Part shown: one piece after another, positions 11,276 through 23,072 of the stretch
Layout: each line of letters starts with the position of its first letter
Position numbering within the stretch: the stretch's first letter is position 1
From: Trametes villosa
Taxonomy: Eukaryota; Basidiomycota; Agaricomycetes; Polyporales; Polyporaceae
Direction: 5' to 3'
DNA length: 64,000 nucleotides
Assembly: GCA_002964805.2 (NCBI GenBank)
Contig: PUDQ02000109.1
Span: 1 to 64,000, forward strand
Notes under the pieces: model-generated
Seen by the model: the letters and a program-made list of their open reading frames with translations, nothing else
Databases searched by the model: none
Told to the model about the DNA's origin: nothing
Made by a program: the position numbers and the translations under genes

Positions 11276-14173
11276 TTAGGGCTTTCCAAGGCCATGCTTG
11301 TCCGCCTCCATCCACACGTCCGACAGTTCTTGCACGACTTTGCGCAAGAGCTCGCCGACAGCGTTGGCGTCCTTGCCGCTGCCCTCCAAGTAGTACTTAA
11401 TCTGCCACCGGATGTCAACGACCATGCACGCAAGAGACCTACTCGCCCACATACCTTCGGCTCCGTCCCGCTCGTCCTGCACACACCCGCCCCAATCCCG
11501 TCAGCACCACGTCCACCACCACAAGCACTCTCACCACTCACCTCGTCGTCAACGTGATCCTCGACCCGTCCGCCTCGCTCTCCGCGCGGAACTGGATCAT
11601 GTGCCCGGACGAGAGCGGCAGCTCGGGCTTGAAGCTCGGCGCGTTCCCGCTGTCGTACCCGACGGTGAGGTCGCGCACGCGCGTCACCGCGAGCCCCGCG
11701 AGCGTCGGCGGGTAGTGCGGCGTGCCCCCGGAGGCGGAGGTGGCGTGGCCGTCGAAGTTGCGCAGGCGCGCGAAGATGGCGTCGATGGTGCGCGGCTCGG
11801 TGCAGATGAAGTAGGAGTTGCTCGTCTGTAGGTGAAAGGTGAGTTGATACACCGAGAGAGTGCGCGTGGGGACTGGCTGCTTGCCTGGAAGTAGCCGTAG
11901 CTGTGGAGAGGATTGTCAGTGCGTGGATGATACCTGGAGAATGTATGTGAACAGACGCACCGTTCGTAGAGCTCTTTCAGGTGCGCGCTTGCCGTCTTGC
12001 CCGCCTTCTGCAGCGTCACCACAAACTCTGCGAACATGAGCTGGCATGGAGGATGAGATGCGAGTTCGGAAGGACCACGCATAGGTGACCCACCGATGCA
12101 GCAACGCCGTCCTTGTCGCGCAGCAGGGGACCGAACATGAAGCCAATGGCCTCTTCGTAGCCGAAGGGCACCTCATAACCCTCCTTCTCCAGCGTCAGCG
12201 CTGTGTTACCGATGTACTTGAAGCCTGTTTAGAAGACGCAGAGGTGAATGGATGTTGGCAGCTCCAAGGCCAGTGGAATACCAACCGGTGAGACACTCGG
12301 CAAACTTGAAGCCCTCTGCGTGAGCGATCGCTTCAATCATCTTCGAACTGACGGTGGAGGCGACCATCGCGAGCTTAGCTGAGCCACTGTCAGCTGTAAA
12401 CCTGTGGCCAGCCGGGCGCGACTCACAGAGTGGCTTCCCGGATGCCTTGTACTTCTCCAGACATGCGCTCGCGAAGAGCGTCCCCAGCTGGTCGCCGGTG
12501 AACTGAATCCACTTGCCATCCGGGCTGTAAAGCATCGTAAGCGAGCAGAGAGTGGCAAGAGTAGTGATGTGCGTACCCTTTCTCCGCGGCTGCGAAGCGA
12601 TCTGAGTCAGGGTCTTGGGCTAGGATGTAATCCGCTCCGACTTCGTTTGCGGTCGCGATGGCAAGATCCTGGTTGGAGTCAGCCATCCACTCCTGGGGAG
12701 GTTACTTGCCTTCAACATACCAGCGCGCCTGATGGAAATTGTCTTGGGTTAGCATCCGCCCTTTCCGTGCGCAGGAGCACATACCTTTCTCCTCCGGGTT
12801 CGGGAACTTGACAGTGGGGAACTCAGGATCCGGCTTCTGCTGGGCGACCACGGGAATGTACTTCGGCAGCCCGAACAGATCAAATGCTTTGGACATCGCA
12901 GGATCGCTGACGCCGTGCATGGAGGTGTTCACGAACTTCAGGGGCGTCTGCGCGTTGAGTGTCCTATTTTGCAGGAAAGCGGGGTGAGAAGTTGAGATGT
13001 TCGCATGGGCGCGAAACTCACTTGTAAAGGCACAGAGAGCCAATATACTCGAAGTAGGCGGACTCGTCGAATTTCCGAAGTAACGGCGAGCTCGATAGGC
13101 TCTCGATGTCAAGCGGCCGCGGCTCTGTTTGCTCTCGGATGGATGCCGAGATGCCCTTGTCATGGGGTTCGATGATCTACAATGTATCGTGAGTTTGCGG
13201 TGGATGAGCCGCTGATGTAGAGCATCCCAACCTGCACAGCGTTTTCCCAGTACACCTTGGATAGTTTCTCCTTGTCAGCCGCACAAAGGTGCGAACATAA
13301 CCGTACGGGCGCACCTTGTACCCGTTGTCTTGCTGTGCGCGAAGTTCAGCAACCAGCATACCATGAACAGAGGAAACAAATTAACCTTCGGATTATGACT
13401 GGCTGTATCGGGTGAAGGATATAATGTCAGTACGACAGAGAATTGGAACATGGAACGACACTGACCCGTGATCATCACGCCGCAAGCCGCGTTCTTCGCC
13501 TTGACCGTGAAGGGCACTCTGGCTACGTCAGGCTCATCTGCGTATGCCGGCGATGTGGTCACTACCTACATCGGTGTATGGACGACGCCATCGTGGACGT
13601 AAGCCGGCACACCCTGGTCGATGAAGGCTGCTGCAGTCAACTTTGCCCATTTCTCCGAGTGATGACGGTGGTCGTGACCGACTACCACCCCGCGCGAGCG
13701 TGCATCCTTGACGTTCTTCACGACGTATGCACATAGTCCCTGCAGATTGTTCGTAAGCTAGCTGCTCAGAAGACGCCTCGAAAGCGCAATCACCTGGGAT
13801 GCTTGGATGATGATCAGATCGTTCATGCGCGCCCAGCCGGCTGCCATTCTGCCACGGAGTCCTACACGCAGTTGAGTAGTGTATCCCAGGTCAAGTATCC
13901 AAGGTACATACCGGCCGTTCCAAACTCGATCCTCGGGCTACAAAAGATCAGCCCTCTATGCTGAGCCTACACAAAGCTATTCACATACCTCATGCGTTTC
14001 TGAAGCTCTGAGATGTTGCCATCCTTGAAAAGCCTCTGTATCTCAGCCCTTGTTTCTTCGTTCTGAAAATGCGAAGGGTTAGCCCATCCGCTCCGGATCA
14101 AACGCGCAAAGAGGGTACTCGCGGGATCGAGGCGGAGCCACTGATCGACGAGGGTTTGCAGTTCTGAGTTCAT
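11276..14173 (-). CDS. phosphopentomutase / phosphoglucomutase-2-like (alpha-D-phosphohexomutase superfamily)
   Basis: It moves phosphate between C1 and C5 of pentoses (or C1 and C6 of hexoses) through a phosphoserine, linking nucleoside salvage to the pentose phosphate pathway in the cytosol. The spliced order is RIEFGTAG then LRGRMAAGW near the N-terminus, GVVVGHDHRHHSEKW, the catalytic-serine loop TASHNPK (split by an intron before SHNP), the Mg-binding loop DPDSDRFA, the sugar-recognition segment FGYEEAIGF, RDKDGVA, and the phosphate-binding RTSGTEPK near the C-terminus. This set matches yeast Prm15/Pgm3 and human PGM2 rather than classical PGM1. The start MNSELQTLVDQWLRLDP is at 14173; the frame extends upstream, but without homology. 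More than ten introns are implied. No lesion was seen in the catalytic motifs. Confidence 0.92.
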
Positions 14174-14433
14174 AATCGGGTGCAGAGCGAGGCGATAGCT
14201 GATGTTATGAGCAAACGGCCCCTCAGAGCTTGCAGTGCACTCGAGCTGGCAATGGGTCCTCTCCACAAGTTCGTGGCGTTCTTGGACGACTTGATATGCC
14301 TTCCATATCGAGACGCGCAGAGCTTCCTTCGCGCAGAGCGGTCCAGGCCCTTCGTAAGCGCCCACATGATATTGACCTCAATCTCTCAGAGCGTGCCACG
14401 AGTAACTGACAACCAGGTCAAACATCCTATGAA

Positions 14434-16220
14434 TCAGGTCGTATTTGCGGCACTTGGGCCCTGGCCCGAGGTCACATCGATATTATACGGGAAGTTGGGG
14501 TCCTGCAAGTCGGACTGAATCCTCTCCGCAATCCTATCTCTGATGTCGCTCGCAACGGCGAAGAAGACGTCCAAAGACTCTCCGTCTACGTATGCCTTGT
14601 CACTGGGTTGGCTGTCCGCTACGTTTGACCGGAACACCCTGACGTAGCGGTCATTGAGGCCGGAGATATAGAATCGCATGGAGCCTGGGAGACCAAAATG
14701 AGCGGACCGCCAATCGATCCTATGTTTATGGAACGCATGACGGTGAGCATCGCCCTATAGGTGGTTCGCACGACATGCAAGGGGGACGTACGATGCGTTC
14801 GAGTTCACAGACAGCTTTCCGGGGGTTGCGGTGAAGAGCAGAGAGTGTTCGTTGTTGGCGGTTGACAGCATCAGGGAATTCGCGACTGCCATGTACTCCT
14901 CGACGAAGATAGGGTCTCTGCAGTGCCTGATGGATCGTCGAATAGCAAGCGCGGTGTCAGAGAGGGACCCCGAAGCCTTCTCCAGGGAGGTGGGTATCTG
15001 GAAGACATCTCTGAGGGTCAGGTAAACCCCCGAAGGCGAGTACTGCGACACCCACAATGTAGATCGCGTTTCCCGCGACATTTGTACTTGGTACGACAGA
15101 GGGGACGTTTCGATACTGTGACGGTCAGGTCAGCGCCCCTCTACACACGAAGCTCGAGATTACTGGCACTTACGCTGGCTGCATTCGTGATGTCTGTGAT
15201 CGGTGTGTTCAGGTAGCGGTTGAGAGTCCTCACGATGTATGCTGTCAAGACGTCTTGTGCGGAAAGGACGGTGTCGGTATGCCCCAGGGCTTCCGTAACT
15301 CGCCGCTTGAGTTCTTGCAGCCGGTCCCGGGATACCTTGAAGCTAACCCAGGAGGTGTCCCCGTTCATCTCGGCGTACCGTTGTCCGAGCTCGGAGGTGG
15401 GACAAGTATTCGTGAGGTGAGGCATTAGTGGAGAGTAGCGCTCGATGAGGGATGGCATTGGGACTTGGAAACTTCGCTTCTGGAAGGTGGGAACAGGGAG
15501 ATGGGCGATGTCGTGGCCTTGGTACAGTTCCGAAAGATGCTGCAAGAAGCGCTGCAAGACGGTGGCATCCCCTGTGTGTGTTTCGCAAAGTAAGCCGCCG
15601 GGCAGCTGACAATCTTTGAGGAGGCATACCTAGAGTGTGATGCCAGGAGGCTCCGATGGCAGTCTCGTCTCTAGCGAGGGTGATCTTGAGCGATAGAAGG
15701 CGGGTCTCCTCGTCGGGTTTCGACGGTGACGCATATATATCCATAGGTCCGGTTCCTTTGGTCGCGAAGAACTGGCGGAGGTTTCGTTGTAGCACCCAGT
15801 CATTGTCGATCCCTACCGACGCTCCTTCAATGTTAGCAGTTTCCACTGGGACTGCGGAGTTTGATAGCACTATCTACTGAAAGGTCAGACGGGTGCTCGC
15901 CAACAGTGACACAACAAGTGCTGAGCGGTATATGTACCTCCCACTCGTCTTCGTGTCTGTGCAGACGGCCCGCAGCATGGGGGTATAGCCTCAACGCGTT
16001 GGCAAGTGCGTCGGCAAAACGGGGAACATCGATACGCGTCGGGACGACCAGGACGTTCTCAATCTGTCGGATGGACGAATCAGCTTCGTATTACGCCAAA
16101 CTAGCTCGGAGACACACTTACGTAGTTCATCCACAATTCGAACCCCGGCAGCTTCACGGAGTTCTCACTTTTCAGCACTGTCGGCTCCTGGGGTTTAACG
16201 GTAAGACGTGTCTGCGGCAT
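14434..16220 (-). CDS. BAHD-family acyltransferase
   Basis: BAHD enzymes transfer acyl groups from acyl-CoA to alcohols or amines, often in specialised metabolism. The start MPQTRLTVKPQEPTVLKSE is at 16220. The N-terminal half carries ADALANALRLYPHAAGRL, the usual 'LS..L..YP.AGR' element. The catalytic HXXXD motif is HTLGD, formed across an intron near 15630. SAQDVLTAYIVRTLNRYL matches the mid-domain helix. The C-terminal structural motif, usually DFGWG, is degenerate: DWRSAHFGLP (near 14690-14720). The protein ends GPSAANTT. The domain order is complete, so it is probably functional, with an unusual second motif. Substrate unknown. The gene sits 260 bp from the phosphopentomutase gene on the same strand, with nothing recognised in the spacer. 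Confidence 0.86.
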
Positions 16221-16515
16221 CTAGTGAGAGGTCGTGTTGGGAAGAAGGTTAGGTATATCAAGTTCATCGCAGCGACGGATGGTTGCAATTCCGACCCGGA
16301 CCGCCCGGAACGCGTGCATGAGCTCCATGGGGCCTACCTGCGCGAACGCTTCATGAGGTACTTTGTATTAAAGAGCGACGGAGGGTCGGTGTAAACATTG
16401 TGGCGTAAAACGATTGGAACGAATTGCAATACATGGCCTTACAGTATGGAGAGAACTAGACACGATAGTATAACGATAGCGATCTGTCGTGCAGGGGCGT
16501 GCGTGGAGGGGGCGA

Positions 16516-19500
16516 CTAGAACGACTCGACGGGGCTGGTGGAGAGCCCGGCCTCGCTGGCCCGCGCGCTGGGGCCAGCGTCGCTCGTCGTCGCGGAGTTC
16601 ATGGAAGCAGGAATCGAGGACTGCCTCCTCAATGACCGGCGAGGGCGAGATGAGACCGATGTGGCGGCAACCGCGACCTTGGCCGGGGAGGCCTTCGGGA
16701 CGGTGTCCGCAGCGGGGGCCGGGGGAAGAAGAGAGGGCGAGTTAAGGGCACTCAGTCTCGGAAGGCGGATCTTCAGAGTGGGAGTGGCATCCGTCTTGCG
16801 CTCGCCGGCGGCAGTAGATGTGGCCTGACCATTCAGCGTAGGGGGAGTCACCGGCTTGGCGTTGTTACGAGCGGCAGATGAGCCGCCTTCGGCGGTGCCG
16901 TTCGTCTTGCGCTTGCCGGTATGGGAGGAACTCGTGGCAGTCGCCTTCGGGGCATGTGCTTCCTGCTTGGCGTGGTCATGGGCGCGACGTTCCGACGCAG
17001 TAGTGGGAGGCTCGATTTGAGCTGCAGGAGCACCGCGAGAGTGTCGACTTCTCTTGGGCTTGTGGGGAGCAGGAACAGAGACAGCGTCCGCGGGCGCGGG
17101 TGCGGGCGCCTCGTCGACCTTCGGTGGTGCGTCGACAGCGCTGACAGTTGGTTCTGCAACCTTAGCCGCACCAGCTGATGCTTCAGCAGGCCTGGCAGCC
17201 TTCCTGCGTGCGTCAGGCCGCTTCCCAGAGGAGATTACGAGTTCAGGGAGGTCGACGTCCATCGGTACCTCGTCTGTCGACTTTCCGGGCCGTCTCGCCA
17301 TTCTTAACTTAGCCCGAGAGGGAGCAGGCGTCCGAGAACTGGCGGCACGACGAGGCCTCGCGGAATTCGACACCGACAGCACTTCGGCGGCTGGGCCCGT
17401 TGTGATTGCGTTCGGCTGTTTGGAGGCCTCCTAGACGCTGCATGAGAACCCTGCATACATGGCAGGTGTGTGGCTCACAGTAACAACACCGTTCTCTTGC
17501 TTGACCCGGACCAGAGGCGTGCTACCCGCTTGCGGCGTCTCCCGGGGGATGCTACTGGAGTTACTGGCCGTACGTCCCTCGCTATGTGACGAGGGATTCT
17601 GTAGGCGAAGGCCGCAAAGTAGCTAGATTCCATTTCTGAGACCGATGGTACGTATTATTGTAGAGTAACGCTCACCTGGGCAAACCGCACATCGTCGAGG
17701 GTGTACATAGAAGGCTCCATAGATAGAGGTGGCACGCTCTCATCGTCGAGCGAGCTGAGTGACGTGAGCGGCGACGACATTCTGCTCGAATCATCGACCT
17801 CGTGACTGTAGGCCGCGTAAGTACGGGATCCCCACACGTCCACGTCTACAAAACGACTCACGTCTCGGAATGCCCACCCTTGTCCTTGGATACCTTGTCC
17901 CAGAAATCAAGCGTGATGATCCTCTCTGGCACTCGATACCGACGGCCGTTGATGAGGACCTCGTCAACGTTCAGCTTAGGCGGTACAACAACCGGAGCTG
18001 GCGCTGCATCCGTGCTGGTGACTTCGATGATGCCGTTGTTCCACTGATGAGGCTTTGTGATCTCGATGGGGGTCGCATTGGCTCGCGGGATACGGCGTTT
18101 AGGCAGCTAGAACGACAGTGAGGACAGCCCCATTGATGGTCAGAACAGGGAAACCGACCAGTATCCGTTCGGCATGGTTAGGGCACATCCATTTCTTGTT
18201 CCAAGGTGGCATGAACACCAAGGGCGGGTTGAGACAGTCGAGGTGCCAATGAAGGTGACAATAGTCGCACGAGATGATAGCCCTCCCCGTGTTGTAGTTG
18301 CTGCTGGCACTCGATGTGGCGCGTCGTGCCCGCTTCGCGGTAGGAGAGTCAGCGGCCAGGTCCGGTGGTAACGCAGAAGTCCCGCATTGGAAACAGAGGA
18401 CAGGGTCGCCATTGCGGTCCTTGAGCCTGTACGGGTCGCGGTCCTCAAGTTGGCCATGACGGCTACGGCAAAGGTCAGAGAGACATGACAAGGAAGTTTT
18501 CGGACCCTCACTTCAATCGAGCTTGCTTGACCTCGGATGTATCCAAATAGGTACCCCTGATACTGCTGCCCACTATATGCGCGTTGAGCACAGGGGAAGT
18601 ACACGCTGAGAGCAAAGCGGCTCACCGTCCTTGAAGAAAGTGCGGATATCTTGCGGCAACTGGAACTCCGAAGGTATCTTCGAGTCCAGTTCGTGGACGA
18701 GGGGTCCCATGAACTTGAGGGAGGCAGGTGGCTTCGGTGGCGGTCGCTGTCCGGCCGCCCTCAATGGTGGCGATAGGGACGATAATAGAAGATCTCTCAC
18801 CTGTTCAAGGGCACACGCCGGGCAAAACCACCGTTCACCCTCTGGGAGGTCGGCTGATTCCATCGGGGGGTCAAGACACCACAGATGGAAGGCACGGGGA
18901 CAACCATCGCAATAAACGAGGGAACCAAATGAACGACAGGCGGAGCAGTGGTCTTCGTTGGACTGATGGCAGTGGCGGTTGAAGGACTGCGTCACTGGGC
19001 ACGGAGTTGGAACTCACTAATGACGGGACTACCTCATTGCCCAGCGACACCATGGCCGGCTCCTCCTTCACTTTCACCACAGGATCTCTCTCCCGCTCCT
19101 TCCCCTTTCCATTCTCCTTCGTAGGACGCCCCCGCCCGCGTTTTGCAGATGACCCAGACTCCGGAGGGGAGTCCTCGGCGTGCGCCGTTGTTGCTCGAGA
19201 CATGATGGCGTCGTCAGAGTCCAGAGGCAAGGGGAGCGGATCGTACTCTGGCGGGAGTTGAGATGACGAGGCAGCACCTTCAGGCGCCACGATTGGGTCT
19301 GGCAAGGGGGCGGCAGCAGAGAGGTTGCGCGCTGAGGCTCGTTGTGATCGATTCCTCTCGGCACTGTCGACGTGTACGCGAGGGAATGCGGGAGAGTGCC
19401 GATTGATTGAAATAGCAAGGGTTCGGGATACCACAGAGTATGTGCGGGTTTCGTATGAGTACACTGGATGCACACCTGTAAGCACACAAACGACGCACCC

Positions 19501-19803
19501 TTTGTCCAGTCGGGCCCGTTTCCGCCTGGAACCATCCATGTCGGTGGAGGTACTGGCAGCAGGGATAATGCTTGCGAGATGGTTCGGATAAGTCGTTCCA
19601 GGGTCAGAGGCAGGCAAATACGAGAGCGCGACAGAGGTTTTTTTATGGTCTTTCCTCGGCAGACCTGCTTGCTGAATAGAACCTAGGGGTGGCGGACCAG
19701 GTAGAATCTCCGTAGCCAGCGACGGGTCGCCTTCCAGATGAGCGGGCTGCGAGACCGAGACTCCTGGATGCAGGTATGCAGGTAGGCTCTCGACGGACGC
19801 CAT
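16516..19803 (-). CDS. RCO1: Rco1-like PHD-finger protein (Rpd3S histone deacetylase complex)
   Basis: Rco1 pairs with Eaf3 in the Rpd3S complex, which deacetylates histones over transcribed genes marked by H3K36 methylation. The protein starts MASVESLPAYLHPGV at 19803 and has an acidic and Ser-rich linker with RGRGRPTKENGKGKER, an AT-hook-like run. The first PHD finger is HCSACRSFGSLVYCDGC...AFHLWCLDPP...WFCPAC. The second PHD-like finger is CFQCG...ISCDYCHLHWHLDCLNPPL...WMCPNH. After it come PIEITKPHQWNNGIIEV-like residues and VDEVLINGRRYRVPERIITL, a C-terminal block conserved in fungal Rco1. The last exon (16516-17420) is an Ala/Pro/Lys-rich tail with several RP and KR clusters. PHD Cys/His spacing is intact. 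The tail length is unusual but in one open frame. Confidence 0.85.
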
Positions 19804-20023
19804 TTCCAGGTGGTATGCGCACGAGCGTAAGAGAGCGGATCAAAAGAGCGAGCTGCGCGACGAGTGGGCGCGCTTTCTATCCGAGAAGTACAACTCCAAG
19901 AGACGGACGGAGACACCGTCGGTGGCGATGATGGATGTAAGCGACAAAGTCCGTCGCTCCATTTTCGTTCCTCTATGCTACCGTAGCTACATCCTATACC
20001 GCGCGCGGCACCTCTCTACACAT

Positions 20024-20412
20024 TCACGTTCTCGCCGCAGTATCCTTCTCGATGTGGTCGCGCATATAGGGGTAACCCTGCGCGCCGAGCAGCCGGAAAT
20101 ATTGGAGACTGCCCTGCTGGGAGGTCCGACTATGCTCTCTTGAGCGTTCATCGTCGGCGGTCTGATTGGTCAATTGCCACTTCCCCTCAACGAAGGGCAA
20201 GGTGATGAGCAGCCACTGGAACACCTCATGATCAGCCGACTGTTCTGACTACTAGTCGGTGCGCGACGAACCTGATTAGCATTACTAGAACAGTGAGGCG
20301 TATCGCATCCAATCGAGAAGGTGGAGTTTTGTCTTGCCGTTCTCAATGTGCGGTGGAAAGTGCCTCGGTCGGACGACATGTCCAAAAGACGTGTCTCTGG
20401 CCACACCTGCAA
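20024..20412 (-). CDS. hypothetical protein fragment next to the element's left end
   Basis: A two-exon reading frame is possible. The first exon starts MQVWPETRLLDMSSDRGTFH. Removing an intron of about 47 bp (around 20233-20279) joins ...CSSNANQ to VFQWLLITLPFVEGKWQL and continues to the TGA at 20024. The second exon looks protein-like, but no family was recognised, no signal peptide or membrane segment is evident, and the true 5' end may lie further upstream. It sits between RCO1 and the large element, so it could be a remnant of a gene disturbed by the insertion. Confidence 0.3.
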
Positions 20413-20849
20413 GGCGCGAGCGCTGCAAGGGTATGTAGCCGCCCTCGTGGTATCTCTGGCAACACCGTGAGCAGCTATATATGTCTAGGCACTGGCAGCG
20501 CCTTCGCTATAGACCATGTCTTCGATGGTCATGACACTGGAGAATACAGAGCCGGTGCGTGAGTTATGGCAGCAACACCAGACATCGAAGGACCATGCAC
20601 CTACCTTCCGAGTCAGACCCGGTCTCTGCCACTGTGTCTCATGTTTTCGCACCATTGCGTCACAGTCATCGAGCACATAAGCCAGGCCTTCTGGCTAGCT
20701 TCAGGCACAGTAGCACGTTCTAAGCATCGTCGAAGACGTAACTGGCGTGAGCTCGAACCTGCTCACGTCGGTGAGAGTGCGAAGGAAAGCCGTAATTTTG
20801 ATGGGCAGCGAGCGGGCTGCGCCATCACGTCGGCCTGGCGGGCGGTGGC

Positions 20850-20857
20850 GGCGGTGG
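20850..20857 (+). repeat. 8-bp target-site duplication, left copy
   Basis: GGCGGTGG immediately precedes the left terminal inverted repeat. The same eight bases follow the right terminal repeat at 56023-56030 in the same orientation, as expected for a staggered-cut insertion. Caution: the left flank is locally GGTGGC-rich, which raises the chance of coincidence. Confidence 0.7.
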
Positions 20858-20892
20858 AGGACCTGGGAAGATACACTAAGAGCTCACATGCC
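20858..20892 (+). repeat. terminal inverted repeat, left end of the 35-kb element
   Basis: 35 bp starting AGGACCTGGGAAGATA and ending CACTAAGAGCTCACATGCC. It matches the reverse complement of 55988-56022 with one difference (G at 20870, A in the other copy). It contains the CACTA sequence (20874-20878) that names the superfamily of the adjoining Tnp2 transposase. Confidence 0.85.
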
Positions 20893-21202
20893 ATTTTGAG
20901 GCGTTTTGGCCTATTTTCGGGGGTCCCAATCTGGTCACTTTTCGGGGATTCTCACGTAACTTGCGGCCGGCTTCGCCGGAATCGGGGGTTCGGGGCATGT
21001 AACATGTTCGTAAGCGCCCGCTTGGCGCCCGGTCGGCCGTTCTGAGACTAACGCAGATCAGGTTTTCCGGCTTCTGCTGTGCCGGAGAGCTAGTTTTTCG
21101 CCCCTCGGACGGCGGGCTGGTAAGAGTGGTGGGCCGGTCCGCCGCCCGCTGCCACGGCGAGCGGAAGGAGGCTTGCTTTCGGGGGTCCGGCATGTATCCA
21201 TC

Positions 21203-23072
21203 CACGGCGGGCAACAGGGGGGGACCCCCTGGCACTATAGCCATGTGAAAGGTGCTCCGGGCGTTTAAGTTTTGCACGCCTCTCACAGGCGTATAACATG
21301 GCAGAATAGGCAAACTAGCACGCGTCTTTGAGCGACACATACCCTAGGCGCGCGCGAGAACTATCACAAACCATATTGACGTCCGTTATAGCCTTGTTGT
21401 AGCCGTGTATATGCTGGCTATCACGGCGTGTAATAGGCATGTGCTGAATTTCCTTTTCAGGCGGTATAACAAACATGTAACTCGCAGGAATAGTCAGAAA
21501 ATCACACATCCCTCAGCCGTCCGCAACAAAGGGCTAAAGGACAACTATGTAAGGCGTATAACAACGCCATCGACACTGAGGATAGCCGTGCGACTACCGT
21601 GTCATGCCCGTGTCATAGCACTCAGCGCTGAATAACCTATCACACAGCTGGAACACTATGGTACACGCGCGTCGAAGTAATCCTGCTACAGGGCTATAAA
21701 CAAGGTGAGCATGGGTGAGATACTAATCCTATGCACACAGGGGGCTCAGGTCCTCGGCGTGACGGCGTGACGTCCGTCTAGCACCGCGATCGCGCGAATC
21801 GTCGCGCGCGCGCTCCTGGGGTCGGGGTCCGCCATGCGCAACCTCTCCCGACGTTGCTCGAGCCGCAGCCCGACGCGACACGGTTTGGAGGAGCTGCCCG
21901 ATACGCCATGCCTCGTACGGTACTGCGCAGCGAACTTGTCGCGCCGCCCACCCGCTCGCCGCGCCGCGAACCCACACAGGTCAAACCGCACCCTTCGACG
22001 CCGAATCGCTCTGCCGTGCGCTGTGGAGCACCGCGCGGGGCGTCGCTCGAATTCACACTCGGCGAGCCATGTTGCACCGCGTCAAACCGTGCGGCTACGC
22101 CCCAGCTGTAGACGGAGGCACCCCACGCGCAGCCGCGCGCCACCCCAGCGAGCCGCGCCGCGCCAATCCGCACAAAGCCGCGCCAAACCACGCCAAACCG
22201 CGCCAAACCGCACGAGGTCACACCAACGCGCGCCACCCCACCGCGCCAACTCGCGCGGCGACGCACCGCACGGCGACGCCCCGCGCGCAACCGCGCGCGA
22301 TCGCCCCACGCGGCGACGCCCCGTGCGCACCTGCGCGCCACCCCACCAAACCGCGCCAAACCGCGCCAACCCGCGCGGCGGTGCACCGCACAGCGACACC
22401 CCGCACGCAACCGCGCCCAGTCCCGCCAAACCGCGCCAAACCGCGCGGCGACGCACCACACTGCGCCACCCCGTGCGCAACCGTGCGGCACCCCAGCGAG
22501 CCGCACCAAACCGCGCCAAACCGCGCGGCGACGCGCACGGCGACGCCCGCGCCCTACCCCGCGCAACCACAACGGGCCATGACGCACCACGCCATGTCCT
22601 GCGCCGCTCTCACCCGCTGCACTCCGTCGCGCCGCACCTCGTCGCATCCCGCCGCGCACCGCCGCGCACCGCCGCACCTCGTCGCGCCCTGCGGCGCCCC
22701 GCCGCACCCTGTCGTGCCGCACCTCGTCGCACCCCGCCGCACCTCGTCGCACCCCGCCGCACCCCGCCGCACCCCGTCGCGCCGCACCTCGCAGCGCCGC
22801 CACACCCCGCCGCACCCTGTCGTGCCGCACCTCGTCGCACCCCGCCGCGCCCCGCCGCACCCCGTCGCGCCGCACCCCGCCGCACCTCGCAGCTCCTCGC
22901 CGCACCCCGTCGCGCCGCACCTCGCAGCGCCGCCACACCCCGCCGCACCTCGTCGTGCCGCACCTCGTCGCACCCCGCCGCGCACCGCCCCGCCGCACCT
23001 CGTCGCGCCCTGCGGCGCCCCGCCGCACCCCGCCGCACTTCGTCGCGCCCTGCGGCGCCCCGCCGCACCCCG
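21203..23072 (+). repeat. left subterminal inverted-repeat arm (about 1.87 kb)
   Basis: It is the near-identical inverted copy of 54113-55877. From 21203 inward the two run without indels for hundreds of bases: position p matches 77,080 minus p (for example GGCGTATAACA at 21288 and its complement ending at 55792). Further in are a few indels, including about 66 bp present only here near 22360-22430. The inner 1.2 kb is a degenerate mosaic of CCGCACCCCGC-, GCGCCAAACC- and CGTCGCGCC-like units with extreme strand asymmetry (C-rich on this strand). Long open frames across it are low-complexity artefacts. Between the terminal repeat and this arm (20893-21202) the two ends differ, though both carry TTTTCGGGGATT-type motifs. 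Confidence 0.9.
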
